Of a stretch of 22,357 nt of DNA, positions 14,991 to 22,159 are shown in pieces. The notes under the pieces are model-generated. The model was not told the origin of the DNA. It made no database searches and was given only the letters and a program-made list of their open reading frames with translations. The position numbers were made by a program, and so were the translations under genes. The stretch is from a virus. The stretch's first letter is position 1; every line of letters starts with the position of its first letter. The DNA is taken from IMG/VR virus record IMGVR_UViG_3300037010_004509, positions 1-22,357 of that record. The stretch is one strand, 5' to 3'.

Positions 14991-15688
14991 TCAGTTTTCG
15001 GGGGTGAGCATGCGCACGGGCATCACGAAGGATCTGGGCTGGCCGCCCATCATCTGAACCAGGCTGCCCAGTTCGGCGTCGCGCTCGGCGGCGTCGCCAG
15101 GGTCTGGCGCAGTGGATGCACGGCGCGCTTTTGGCGCCGGCTTGGGCGGTTCGCCGCCGAGCAGGAAGTAGATCGACTGGGCGCTGATGTGGACGGGCGG
15201 ATGCCGCGCCCAGTACGTCAGCAGCTCGGCGATCTCGTCGAGGCTCAGCTCATCGATGTCGCGGTATCGCCAGCCAGTGGCGGTGGCGATGCCGGCGTAG
15301 ACAGCACCCCAGTCCCATCCGTCGGACCGGCCTGAGGTGCGAGCCAGTTTCCCCGGAGCAGCTCCTGGGCTTCCACCCAGCGCAACCAGGCACCCCGGCC
15401 GAACACCATGGCGCTCAGCTCGGCGTAGTTGCTCACGTCGATGTGGTCATCGACCACGTTGCGCGCCAGCTCAGGGTAGTTGCGCAGCAGGCACTCGTGC
15501 ACCAGGTCGGCAGTCAGGTCCAACTGATCGACCAGTGGCAGGCCGGCGGGTTGCTGCATCTTCTCGATGCGCTCCCAATGGCGCCGGGCGGTCTTGGCGC
15601 TCATCGCCGGCAGGATGTAGGTCTTGCCGGCAATGACGACTGGCATGCCGTCATAGTCCACGGCGGCAGCTTGATCGGGGCTATTCAT
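14991..15688 (-). CDS. Frameshifted tail assembly chaperone (gpGT-like), -1 ribosomal frameshift
   Basis: Predicted 232-aa fusion product. The first 114 codons are those of the short chaperone. At the heptamer GGGAAAC the ribosome would slip back one base and continue for 118 codons, starting LARTSGRSDG and ending TPEN at the TGA 14993-14991. The -1 frame has no usable start codon before its stop and encodes plausible protein (WDWGAVYAGIATATGWRYRD and an EIAELLTYWARHPPVHI helix), so it must be reached by frameshifting. In lambda, gpG and gpGT are made this way from GGGAAAG and coat the tape measure while the tube polymerises. The position, between tail tube and tape measure, is exactly as expected. 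Automated gene calling would miss this second frame. Confidence 0.87.
15245..15688 (-). CDS. Tail assembly chaperone, unshifted form (gpG-like)
   Basis: A 147-aa protein in the G position between tail tube and tape measure. ATG 15688 is preferred because GGAGG lies 7 bases upstream and the previous stop ends two bases before; the TTG at 15694 is an alternative but poorly spaced. The protein is mostly helical (AKTARRHWERIEKM; LDLTADLVHECLLRNYPEL), contains an AMVFGRGAWLRWVEAQE helix, and ends in a Pro/Ala-rich tail read only when no frameshift occurs. It would bind the tape measure and keep it soluble. It shares its first 114 residues with the frameshifted form. Confidence 0.85.
   Translation of the reverse strand: MNSPDQAAAVDYDGMPVVIAGKTYILPAMSAKTARRHWERIEKMQQPAGLPLVDQLDLTADLVHECLLRNYPELARNVVDDHIDVSNYAELSAMVFGRGAWLRWVEAQELLRGNWLAPQAGPTDGTGVLSTPASPPPLAGDTATSMS
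15347..15353 (-). promoter_or_regulatory. Programmed -1 frameshift slippery heptamer GGGAAAC
   Basis: In the chaperone reading frame the codons are GGA AAC preceded by G, so the site reads G GGA AAC and fits the X XXY YYZ rule with the correct phase. Lambda uses G GGA AAG at the same place. Shifting by -1 gives GGG AAA pairing and opens the 118-codon second frame. I did not identify a convincing downstream stem-loop by eye. Confidence 0.85.
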
Positions 15689-15690
15689 GA

Positions 15691-16434
15691 TCAAGCCTCC
15701 AGGATCGAGATGGTGCCGATGTTGCCGCCTGCGTCGGCGCAGATCTTGAAGCCCATGTCCGGGATGGTGAAGTCGTCGTTCTTGAAGCCGAACTTGATGC
15801 CATCGGCAACGCAGTTGTTGAACGAGAACAGCAGCGACTCGCCCTGGTAGGCAGCGTACTGGTCGAGTCGGAACGTCGGCGCGTAGCCCATCGGCAGCGA
15901 TTTGAGCGCGATCTGGCGCGCCCCCGCAAGCGCTGCAGTCGTATACCGGAAGTTGATGTAGGCTACCTTGCCGACATCCGCTGCAGCGAACGTGTAGACG
16001 CCGGCCGCAACGCTGTATTGGCCCGTGGCTGGAGCCGATGGCACCCGGGTGTACGGCTGGCCGGTGGTGGCCGAGATCACCCCCAGGTCAGCGATGAATG
16101 AGCTGCTGGGCGTCACGGTGGCGGCGATGGTGGTGCCCACCGTGTCCTGGCGCACCGACATCAGGCCGGCGGTGCCGGCTTGGCCGAACACGACCGTTTC
16201 AAGCATGCCCGAGATGATGTTGGCCGACTTGATCTTGCCGGAGATGGTCCCCTTGCCGCGCCCGATCGCGACAGAAAACTGGTTCTGCCCGAACAGTTCC
16301 TTGGTATCGAACTTGAAGTCAATTTCCACGTCTTGCGTGGTCATGAACATCAGCGGTGTCGGGTGGGCGATGACGGCGCCGTAGGCGTCAGTAGTGGGGG
16401 TCGCAAATGCGACGCCTGCACCAAACGAGTACAT
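15691..16434 (-). CDS. Major tail tube protein
   Basis: A 247-aa tail tube subunit placed immediately upstream of the tail chaperones. The N-terminus (SFGAGVAFATP) and TPLMFMTTQDVEIDFKFDTKELFGQNQFSVAIGRGKGTISGKIKSA-like pattern, with KELFGQNQFSVAIGRGKGT at about residues 45-63, are usual for long-tailed phage tube proteins, as is the all-beta composition. A more variable central part (about 95-165, rich in Thr, Ser and Ala) may be a surface domain. A strong AAAGGAG precedes the ATG by 6 bases in a 33-base gap, the largest spacing in this part of the operon, consistent with high expression. Confidence 0.87.
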   Translation of the reverse strand: MYSFGAGVAFATPTTDAYGAVIAHPTPLMFMTTQDVEIDFKFDTKELFGQNQFSVAIGRGKGTISGKIKSANIISGMLETVVFGQAGTAGLMSVRQDTVGTTIAATVTPSSSFIADLGVISATTGQPYTRVPSAPATGQYSVAAGVYTFAAADVGKVAYINFRYTTAALAGARQIALKSLPMGYAPTFRLDQYAAYQGESLLFSFNNCVADGIKFGFKNDDFTIPDMGFKICADAGGNIGTISILEA

Positions 16435-16467
16435 GGAAACTCCTTTGCGGTTGGAATGAAAGTACGG

Positions 16468-16902
16468 TCAGGCCAGATCGTTGGCCTTGGACAGGTAGCT
16501 GAAGCCGTATTGCTGGCTGGCGTAGCCGAACGGCACGTCGGCTGAGGCAGAACGCCACTCGCAGCGCTGGCGCGCGATCTCGAAGCCGACAAGCACCGGG
16601 TCGGCCGACAGCAGCCGGTGCACCTCGACGCGCACCTGGTCGGTCACGGCCTGCCATGCAGTGCTGCGCACGCAGATGGTCACCAGCACCACCAGGGCGG
16701 CCTGCTCGACGCGCAGGCCAGGCAGGCGGCTGCCGATGTTGGAGCGTGACATGGACTCTTCGAGTGCCTCGATCAGGATCGCGGGGCTTTCTTCGCGCGT
16801 CAGCGCATCGTTGCGGTCGCGCCAGACGTGCAGGCCTGCTGAGGTGGCGCCCATCAGCACGGTCTCGACGCGCTGGCAGATCTGCTCTGCAATGCTGGGC
16901 AT
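16468..16902 (-). CDS. Probable tail terminator / minor tail protein
   Basis: A 144-aa protein located between the head-tail joining protein and the tail tube, where siphoviruses encode the tail terminator (lambda gpU role), which caps the tube and docks it to the head. It begins with a helix (SIAEQICQRVETVLMGA), then shows alternating strands (SPAILIEALEESMSR, EQAALVVLVTICVR) and a helix with RVEVHRLLSADP, a layout seen in terminator-type folds. The start follows the previous stop by two bases (TGACCATG). The assignment rests on position and secondary-structure pattern more than on a signature motif. Confidence 0.72.
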   Translation of the reverse strand: MPSIAEQICQRVETVLMGATSAGLHVWRDRNDALTREESPAILIEALEESMSRSNIGSRLPGLRVEQAALVVLVTICVRSTAWQAVTDQVRVEVHRLLSADPVLVGFEIARQRCEWRSASADVPFGYASQQYGFSYLSKANDLA

Positions 16903-16904
16903 GG

Positions 16905-17201
16905 TCAGGTACGGCTCAGGGTGACCACCGAAAACACGCCGTCATCAATCTGGCGCGGTGCCTCACGCACGCTGTAGGCGATACCGGCCACCGTGACCGG
17001 CAGGCCACGAGTCAGCGTGACGTGTGCGGTGGCATACGTCAGCTCGTACTCGCTGCTGTGGGCCGATGCGCGCAGCGTGGTGCCGCGCTGCATCTGCATC
17101 AGCTCATCGGGCTGGTCGAGCAGCCCCATGAACTGCACAGCTCCAGCGCTGCACGACTGGCTGAAATCAGCTAGAAACGGCACCAGGTCTTCGGTGAACA
17201 T
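16905..17201 (-). CDS. Head-tail joining protein (gpFII-like)
   Basis: A 98-aa protein resembling small head-closure/joining proteins: MFTEDLVPFLADF, a central RGTTLRASAHSSEYELTY region, then RGLPVTVAGIAYSVREAP and a DDGVFSVVTLSR ending, a beta-barrel-like pattern with the G-x-x-Y-x-V-x2-x-P ... DDG arrangement of lambda FII-type proteins. It would connect the portal-filled head to the tail. ATG 17201 has AGGAG 5 bases upstream and follows the prior stop as TGACCATG; GTG 17207 is a less likely start. The order, after the small head proteins and before the terminator, agrees. Confidence 0.72.
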   Translation of the reverse strand: MFTEDLVPFLADFSQSCSAGAVQFMGLLDQPDELMQMQRGTTLRASAHSSEYELTYATAHVTLTRGLPVTVAGIAYSVREAPRQIDDGVFSVVTLSRT

Positions 17202-17203
17202 GG

Positions 17204-17386
17204 TCACTCCTGGGCTGGGTGGTCTGGCTGGTCAGCCGGCGGGGTGGCATTGGCCGGCTCGACCGGCTGGAGCAGGTGTGTCCAGCGGTTGGCGATGTCG
17301 TCTTCCAGGTCGATGGTGTCGCCAGCGACCAGCGCGGGGCCGGGCCCGACATTGAAGCTGCCGGCAAGGATAAGGTAGGTCCTCAT
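17204..17386 (-). CDS. Small head-region protein, unknown
   Basis: A 60-aa protein (starts MRTYLILAGSFNVGPG; contains VAGDTIDLEDDIANRW; Pro/Ala/Asp-rich tail). A short beta-type protein with GDTIDLEDD is common among small proteins encoded just downstream of phage capsid genes, but no function is established to my knowledge. ATG 17386 lies two bases after the stop of the 120-aa gene (TGATCATG), and its own stop is two bases before the joining-protein ATG, so the three genes are probably coupled. A head-completion or adaptor accessory role is a guess. Confidence 0.7.
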   Translation of the reverse strand: MRTYLILAGSFNVGPGPALVAGDTIDLEDDIANRWTHLLQPVEPANATPPADQPDHPAQE

Positions 17387-17388
17387 GA

Positions 17389-17751
17389 TCAGAGGGTTCC
17401 TTGAGGCTTGGCTTGGGTGCTCAGCGCCTGCGCCACGGCAGCGGCCACCGAAGCGGCAATCAGGGCGGACAGACCGTCAGGGCTTTGCGCCTGGGCAACT
17501 TGCTCACGCGCCTTGCGCTCAGCGGTGATGGCGGCCAGAGAGCGTTTGGTGCGGGACTTGTCGTCCGCCGTGGCGGTGAACTGGCCTTTGGTCGGATCGT
17601 CGTCGCGGCTCAGGTAGAGCGCGCGGCCCATGCGGGTGAGTGCGGCGGCGTCGTCCTTGCTGACGTCCACCTCTTCCGACACCTCGGCATGCCGAGCGAT
17701 TTCTTCGCCTGCGACCAGGCAGGCGTCGATGATGAGGAGCTTGATGCCCAT
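17389..17751 (-). CDS. Hypothetical head-region protein
   Basis: A 120-aa protein directly after the capsid gene. The N-terminal half has short strands (MGIKLLIIDACLVAGEEI) and a VDVSKDDAAALTRMGRALYL motif, like small phage proteins with a single beta domain ending in a helix-turn near a DEDAxxLxxxGRA sequence. The C-terminal half is charged and Ala/Gln rich, probably helical (about 68-115). AAGGA sits 6 bases before the ATG, after a 13-base gap from the capsid stop. It could be a decoration or head-completion protein; nothing in the sequence decides this. Confidence 0.7.
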   Translation of the reverse strand: MGIKLLIIDACLVAGEEIARHAEVSEEVDVSKDDAAALTRMGRALYLSRDDDPTKGQFTATADDKSRTKRSLAAITAERKAREQVAQAQSPDGLSALIAASVAAAVAQALSTQAKPQGTL

Positions 17752-17764
17752 GGTGAGTCCTTGA

Positions 17765-19204
17765 TCAGGTGGTCAGTGCGTCCAGCATCGCGGCGAAGCT
17801 GATGGCGTAGCGGACGTTGCAGTCCACGTCTTGCAGGGCAACGACGCGCCGAGTGCCGGCGGTGGAGCCAGCGTAGGGATCCAGCATGATGTCCAGGCCA
17901 CCCCACATCGCGATGATCAAATCGCTCCAGTTGCCGTACGTGATGGCCGAGCACACACCTGCGCTGGTCCCCTTGGTCAGGTTGCTGGGAATCTGGTTGC
18001 TGACGCGCGCCGGCGCACCGTTCAGCTCGGCTCCGGTCCAGATTGCCTGGCCGTTGGTGCCGCTGAACTGCTGAGTCTTCTTGAGCTTGCCGCGTACCTT
18101 GGTGTTGGTCAGGTAGCCCAATGCACCGGTGGGTGCATTGGCGTTGGCGACTGCGCTTTCCAGATCGACGATGTTGTCCCAGGTCGGTGCAGCGCCGTTG
18201 GTACCCCCCACCACCGAGCCAATGCCGGCGGTGTTGAGCAAGCCGCGCGGCTGGTTGCTGGCACCAGTGCCGGTGAGCGCACCCAGGTCGATCATCAGCG
18301 CGATGGTGCGGGCGATGTCCATGCGCACAAACGCTTCCACGGCGATCGACGACTGCAGCAGCAGGCGGCGGCTGTAGTCCACGAAAGCGCCGACGGTCTT
18401 GGGCGTGAGCGCAACCTGGTCGAATGCCGGGGCGCTTTCGGTCGGTGCACCGTTTTCCGCGACCCAGTAGCCGGTCGAGCCACCCGTGGCGCGGGGGATG
18501 GCGACGTTGCCGCTCAGCCCGGTCAGCATCGTGGCGCCCATCTGCATCACCGACAGCTGGTTCACCAGGATGTCGATGAAGCTGCTGGCCAGCAGGTCGG
18601 TGGAAACCAGGTTGCCGCCGGCCGACGGCGTGCCGACCACCAGGTCACGCTGCTGGCCCAGGCGACCGCCGGCCATGGCGCGCTGCAGCAACAGCTTGGT
18701 GGCCTGTTCGGCATCGGTGCTGCGCATGTCGAGCGCACCGGCCAGGACATCGACCGGAATCGTGAAGGCGCCGTCGCGGTCCTTGCGCACGTCGTCGCGC
18801 TTGTCGGCGGCAGCGCGCGCGGCATCCATCTCGAAGGCCGCCATCTTGCGCACGGTCGGATCGTCCGGCCACATCGAGGCGGCGATCAGGTTGGTGAAGC
18901 GAAACTGCTGCACCTCCCTCTTGCTCAGGCCGATCTCGCCCGGCTCGGCCAGCTTCAGCGCGCCGGACTTCTCCAGGCCACCGAACACAGCCTCGCGGAA
19001 GGTGTCGTAGGGCGTGCCGTCTTCGACAGCCTTTTCGGCTTCAGCGCGCTTGCCGAACTTGCTGCCCAGGGCGGTGATATCGCGGATGCGCTGGCGTTCG
19101 TGCGCCATGCCGTCCTCGCGGGCGCGCTTGGCTTCTGCGGGCAGCGCAGGCGTCTTCGGCGCCGGCTTCTTGTCGTTCTCGGTCAGGACTTCGTCTTCAT
19201 CCAT
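17765..19204 (-). CDS. Major capsid protein from an internal start (nested)
   Basis: Predicted 479-aa capsid protein initiated at the internal in-frame ATG 19204 (Met212 of the fusion). AAGGAG lies 6 bases upstream, the best-spaced Shine-Dalgarno in this part of the operon. The fusion residues K-E-R-S before Met212 are simply this ribosome binding site read through in frame, which suggests that two formerly separate genes lost the stop between them. The N-terminal segment would act as a delta/scaffold domain removed by the protease; the C-terminal HK97 domain forms the shell. Most capsid subunits probably come from this start, with the fusion as a minor product. The nesting resembles lambda C/Nu3 in logic only. 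Confidence 0.75.
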   Translation of the reverse strand: MDEDEVLTENDKKPAPKTPALPAEAKRAREDGMAHERQRIRDITALGSKFGKRAEAEKAVEDGTPYDTFREAVFGGLEKSGALKLAEPGEIGLSKREVQQFRFTNLIAASMWPDDPTVRKMAAFEMDAARAAADKRDDVRKDRDGAFTIPVDVLAGALDMRSTDAEQATKLLLQRAMAGGRLGQQRDLVVGTPSAGGNLVSTDLLASSFIDILVNQLSVMQMGATMLTGLSGNVAIPRATGGSTGYWVAENGAPTESAPAFDQVALTPKTVGAFVDYSRRLLLQSSIAVEAFVRMDIARTIALMIDLGALTGTGASNQPRGLLNTAGIGSVVGGTNGAAPTWDNIVDLESAVANANAPTGALGYLTNTKVRGKLKKTQQFSGTNGQAIWTGAELNGAPARVSNQIPSNLTKGTSAGVCSAITYGNWSDLIIAMWGGLDIMLDPYAGSTAGTRRVVALQDVDCNVRYAISFAAMLDALTT

Positions 19205-19837
19205 GGATCGCTCCTTGCGACGGGGTTGGGATTGGGGGGTGGTCTGGGTGATGAGGCCGCGCACGGCGTGGCGGTCGAGGCTGCGGCCGACGCCGACAGT
19301 CGGGTCTGCAGGAATGGCGACGATCGAGACCTCGTATGGCTCCCAGTCGGTCACCAGGTATTCGTCGTCGCCGGCATCGTTGGTGCGCACCAGCTTGGCG
19401 TCGTGGATGCGGTAGCCGACCGAGACGAGCGAGCGGATGCCGTCTTGCACGTCCTGGAAGATCTCCTGCGCCTGTGCGCTGCGACCGAAGCGCACGATGG
19501 CGCGCGCCTTACGGTCGGCATCGACCCAGGCGCGCTCGACGACGCCAACCTGGTCATCGGGGCAGTGATTGACCAGCAGCGGGTGCTGGCCGCTGCTCAG
19601 GCGGCCCAGGCGCACGGCGGTGCGCTCCATCGACAGGGTCTCGATGCCCCACCAGCGCATGTACGGCGCTTCGCTGGCAAAAGCCAGCTCGACGGTGCGG
19701 GCTTCGACGTTGACGGCCTCGCGGGTCAGCGTCGCGGTGCGGTCGCACGGCAACTGGTCGAGCCGCGCCACCAGCGGCTGATCAGTGGCAGCAGGGCGAT
19801 CGAGGGTCGCGGCGTCACTGCGGGTCAGCATGGTCAT
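17765..19837 (-). CDS. Prohead protease / major capsid protein fusion
   Basis: A 690-aa in-frame fusion. Residues about 30-190 are an HK97-type prohead protease: His91 in LLVNHCPDDQVGVV, Ser139 in GIRSLVSVGYRI, and the closing SIVAIPADPTVGVGRS are the expected catalytic and core motifs. From residue 212 (MDEDEVLTE) comes a charged, helical scaffold-like segment (to about 330-400), then an HK97-fold capsid domain (for example VAIPRATGGSTGYW, GAFVDYSRRLLLQSS, NQPRGLLNTAGIG). Start ATG 19837 has GGAGG 9 bases upstream and overlaps the portal stop (ATGA); further in-frame upstream extension to 20176 lies within the portal gene and is rejected. Protease-capsid fusions are known in phages. Here the capsid also keeps its own start (next entry). 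Confidence 0.9.
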   Translation of the reverse strand: MTMLTRSDAATLDRPAATDQPLVARLDQLPCDRTATLTREAVNVEARTVELAFASEAPYMRWWGIETLSMERTAVRLGRLSSGQHPLLVNHCPDDQVGVVERAWVDADRKARAIVRFGRSAQAQEIFQDVQDGIRSLVSVGYRIHDAKLVRTNDAGDDEYLVTDWEPYEVSIVAIPADPTVGVGRSLDRHAVRGLITQTTPQSQPRRKERSMDEDEVLTENDKKPAPKTPALPAEAKRAREDGMAHERQRIRDITALGSKFGKRAEAEKAVEDGTPYDTFREAVFGGLEKSGALKLAEPGEIGLSKREVQQFRFTNLIAASMWPDDPTVRKMAAFEMDAARAAADKRDDVRKDRDGAFTIPVDVLAGALDMRSTDAEQATKLLLQRAMAGGRLGQQRDLVVGTPSAGGNLVSTDLLASSFIDILVNQLSVMQMGATMLTGLSGNVAIPRATGGSTGYWVAENGAPTESAPAFDQVALTPKTVGAFVDYSRRLLLQSSIAVEAFVRMDIARTIALMIDLGALTGTGASNQPRGLLNTAGIGSVVGGTNGAAPTWDNIVDLESAVANANAPTGALGYLTNTKVRGKLKKTQQFSGTNGQAIWTGAELNGAPARVSNQIPSNLTKGTSAGVCSAITYGNWSDLIIAMWGGLDIMLDPYAGSTAGTRRVVALQDVDCNVRYAISFAAMLDALTT
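19211..19216 (-). promoter_or_regulatory. Internal ribosome binding site AAGGAG for the capsid
   Basis: The minus strand reads AAGGAG, then 6 bases, then ATG at 19204, inside the open frame of the protease-capsid fusion. It lies in a low-complexity linker (GQPRRK-like residues) between the two domains, where a translation start would do no structural harm. Confidence 0.75.
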
Positions 19838-21435
19838 GCTTTCTGTCCTCCAGAAACAGCAGCGCCCGCTGGGTGGGCGGGCGCTGCGGGGGGTTGCACG
19901 GGGTTGAGGGCTCGCCGTTTCTCGGCGAGCACCGCCATTCGGTCGAGGTCGTGCTCCAGCTCGGTCCAGATCACTTCCGGGTCGCCGCCCTGCTCGCGAA
20001 TCGTGCTGCTGTAGCTGTTCAGGCCTTTGTCGATTTCGAGGATGCGGGTCTCGACGTCGTTTTTCGGATCGACCCAGGTCCAGCGCCGGCCCTGCCAGGC
20101 GAAGCAGTCGTACTTGCTGAACTTGCTGACGGGCAGCGGGTCGAGCTGGCCCGACACGAAGCCCATCGACAGCCACTCGGGGCTGAGCGGCTCCAGGAAC
20201 ATGTCCACGAACTCGCCCTGCAGGCCCTTCCAGTCGTCGCGGCTTTCCAGGCTGCCGCTCCGCATGGAGCTGTAGTTGACGCCTTCCAGGTCGTTGGCCA
20301 GCGTGTTGTAGTCGCTGCCCGGCAGACCCGCCGACACGCCGCGCAGCGCTGCCTTGAGGAATGCGTCGAAGTTCTGGTGCGGGTAGTCGGGATCGAAGGT
20401 CTTGAAGTCGTAGCCGGCCGGGAGCTTTTCGTAGGTGCCCGGGGTCGATTCAGCGACCAGGTCATCGCTGTCGTCATCTTCGACCAGGCCTTCTTCCAGC
20501 GCGCTCTGGCCCTTCACTTCGGCAGCGGGCGGGATGTAGAAGCCCATCTTCGACGCGCCGACGCGCGCCGCGATCACAGCCGCCTCGACGTAGCCGCCCA
20601 GGTCGTTGAGCCGGCGCATGGAGGCATGCACCCAGGGCACGCCGCGCACCTGGTCGGGCTCGTCTTGCAGAAAGCCGTGCCAGATCTCTTCGGCTGGCAC
20701 GCGCACACGCCGGCCGCCGCTGTAAGGCGCCATCTCGACGTCGGTCACGAAGTGGTAGGCGATCGGCCGGCCCCACACGTTCAGCTCGACGCCCAGTCGG
20801 ATCTTGCGGCCGTCGGGGAAGTCAGCGCGGTAGGTGTAGTCCAGCAGGATGGGGTCGATGACCTGCAGCGCGTAGCCGAAGGCGTTGAGGCTCTTGTCGC
20901 GCACGCGGCGCACGATGAACTCGCCGTCACGCGCCCAGCACAGCACCAGCAGGCGGCACAGGCGCCGGAACGACATGCGCCCGGTGACATCGCAGACGCC
21001 GCGCTTGGACCAGCGCGTGAACCCGGTCTCGACCACCCACTTGTCGAAGGTGTCGATCTTGCCGTCGGGCTGCTTGCACGGCACCGACAGCCCGAACCCC
21101 GCCGGGCCGACGATGTGGTTCTGTGCCATGCGCAAGAACTTGCGCACGTAGGGGTCGTTCTTGGCGAGCTGGCGGGACCGGCCGACCAGGAGCGACAGCT
21201 GCACCGCCAGGTCGCGATTGATGCTGCCCAGGTCGCCGGAGAAGCTCGCGGTCAGGTTATCGACGGCCGCGCCGCTGTAGCTGCGGCGCATCCTTGCCGA
21301 GCCGCGCACAGGCGTCCGTGCAGACGTCTGCACGACCGACCGCGCAGCCTCGCGCTGGGCCATCCAGTTGCGCAGGATCACCGAGCCGGGCTGCGCGACG
21401 CGCTCGGCGTTGTACCAAGGGGTGGGCATCGCCAT
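19834..21435 (-). CDS. Portal protein, lambda family
   Basis: A 533-aa portal protein that forms the dodecameric DNA entry ring at the capsid vertex. Lambda-family features are visible: a basic N-terminus with RMRRSYSGAA, the NDPYVRKFLRMAQNHIVGPAG region (about residues 93-113), ARDGEFIVRRV, the DPILLDYTY segment, a GVPWVHASMRRL helix, and the GLPGSDYN-NDLEGVNYSSMRSG stretch (about 370-395). The length matches the family. The ATG is two bases after the stop of the gpW-like gene (TGAACATG), and its stop overlaps the protease ATG. The Pro/Ala-rich C-terminus is ordinary. Confidence 0.95.
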   Translation of the reverse strand: MAMPTPWYNAERVAQPGSVILRNWMAQREAARSVVQTSARTPVRGSARMRRSYSGAAVDNLTASFSGDLGSINRDLAVQLSLLVGRSRQLAKNDPYVRKFLRMAQNHIVGPAGFGLSVPCKQPDGKIDTFDKWVVETGFTRWSKRGVCDVTGRMSFRRLCRLLVLCWARDGEFIVRRVRDKSLNAFGYALQVIDPILLDYTYRADFPDGRKIRLGVELNVWGRPIAYHFVTDVEMAPYSGGRRVRVPAEEIWHGFLQDEPDQVRGVPWVHASMRRLNDLGGYVEAAVIAARVGASKMGFYIPPAAEVKGQSALEEGLVEDDDSDDLVAESTPGTYEKLPAGYDFKTFDPDYPHQNFDAFLKAALRGVSAGLPGSDYNTLANDLEGVNYSSMRSGSLESRDDWKGLQGEFVDMFLEPLSPEWLSMGFVSGQLDPLPVSKFSKYDCFAWQGRRWTWVDPKNDVETRILEIDKGLNSYSSTIREQGGDPEVIWTELEHDLDRMAVLAEKRRALNPVQPPAAPAHPAGAAVSGGQKA

Positions 21436-21437
21436 GT

Positions 21438-21971
21438 TCAGAGCCTTGTGTGAATGATTCGGCGCACCTTCAGCGCGCCGGCAGCAATCTGTTCGCGCGC
21501 CACCTCGCCCTGCCAGAACTTCACGCAGGCAGATGCGTCAGCCCATTCGCGGAATTCCATCTCGCGCCCGCCGATGCGGTAGCGCCGCCGTGTCGGCGAC
21601 CAGGTCGCCAACGCGGCGCGTGCCTCGTCGAGGGCCTTCTGTGCCAGGCTGCGGCCGTCGTGACCGGGCGCCACTTGGCGCGGGTCCGGCAGGATGGTGA
21701 TCTGGCCGGTCTCGACGGTGTACGACTCCAAGCCCTTCTCGACCCACGACGCCCAGGCATAGGTGTCAGCGGCCCAGGTGGCTGTTGTGCTGGCGGCCAC
21801 CTGCGTGCGGTGGTAGGCCCCATCGGCGCCAGCCTCCAGGGCGATCACCACGCCGCCCGAGGTGCGCGGCACCAGCCGGTACTTGAGCACCCAGCCATCG
21901 GCAGCCGAGTACTGCGGCAGCGAGGTCGAGAAGTTGAGCGAGTCGCCCGCGATGAGTTGCGTCAGGATCAT
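21438..21971 (-). CDS. Head-region protein with beta domain and gpW-like C-terminus
   Basis: A 177-aa protein in the gpW position just before the portal. Residues 1-95 look like an all-beta domain (LIAGDSLNFSTSLPQY ... WVLKYRLVPRT ... VAASTTATWAADTYAWASWV), followed by a hinge (ITILPDPRQVAPG). Residues about 113-170 (QKALDEARAALATW ... YRIGGREMEF ... FWQGEVAREQ) match the helix-hairpin-helix layout of lambda gpW (AALHDL ... DGRRVEF ... IAELE). gpW-type proteins are required for head completion. The beta domain is an addition relative to the 68-aa lambda protein. GGAGG lies 5 bases before the ATG, which overlaps the previous stop (ATGA). The gpW link is inferred by eye. Confidence 0.72.
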   Translation of the reverse strand: MILTQLIAGDSLNFSTSLPQYSAADGWVLKYRLVPRTSGGVVIALEAGADGAYHRTQVAASTTATWAADTYAWASWVEKGLESYTVETGQITILPDPRQVAPGHDGRSLAQKALDEARAALATWSPTRRRYRIGGREMEFREWADASACVKFWQGEVAREQIAAGALKVRRIIHTRL

Positions 21972-22153
21972 CCGATCCTCCGTGTGATGGCTGCTGGCTG
22001 TGCCGACCCGAGCCGGCCTGCTGCATGTGCGACTGGCACCGAAACGCCGAGGCGAGACACCTGGTCAACCAGGGCCGACGAGCCGATCCGGGTGGTGCCC
22101 GATGCCGCGACAAACGCGACCTTCGAGACGAGCGATCTGAGGGCGAGCAGCAT
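21968..22153 (-). CDS. Hypothetical 61-aa protein
   Basis: A small ORF (MLLALRSLVSKVAFVAASG ... AAITRRIG), 6 bases after the stop of the partial gene and overlapping the next ATG as ATGA. Codons are GC-rich in the third position like its neighbours, and the gene would otherwise leave a 188-base gap in a packed operon. There is no good Shine-Dalgarno, no recognised family and only moderate hydrophobicity at residues 1-18. The protein is plausible, but it could also be non-coding. Confidence 0.5.
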   Translation of the reverse strand: MLLALRSLVSKVAFVAASGTTRIGSSALVDQVSRLGVSVPVAHAAGRLGSAQPAAITRRIG

Positions 22154-22159
22154 GGCGGA

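Noticed and set aside
15689-15694. TTG start for the tail chaperone at 15694, and similar TTG/GTG starts at 2641 and 17207
   Set aside because: In each case the ATG two codons later has a properly spaced Shine-Dalgarno, while the upstream codon would sit almost on it.
17831-20014. A 727-codon + strand open frame opposite the capsid, and a similar 526-codon one opposite the portal (19873-21453)
   Set aside because: Both mirror highly conserved head genes and have the compositional bias of antisense frames.
19838-20176. N-terminal extension of the protease-capsid frame by 113 codons
   Set aside because: It lies inside the portal gene, is Arg/Pro rich, and ATG 19837 has a Shine-Dalgarno and ATGA overlap.
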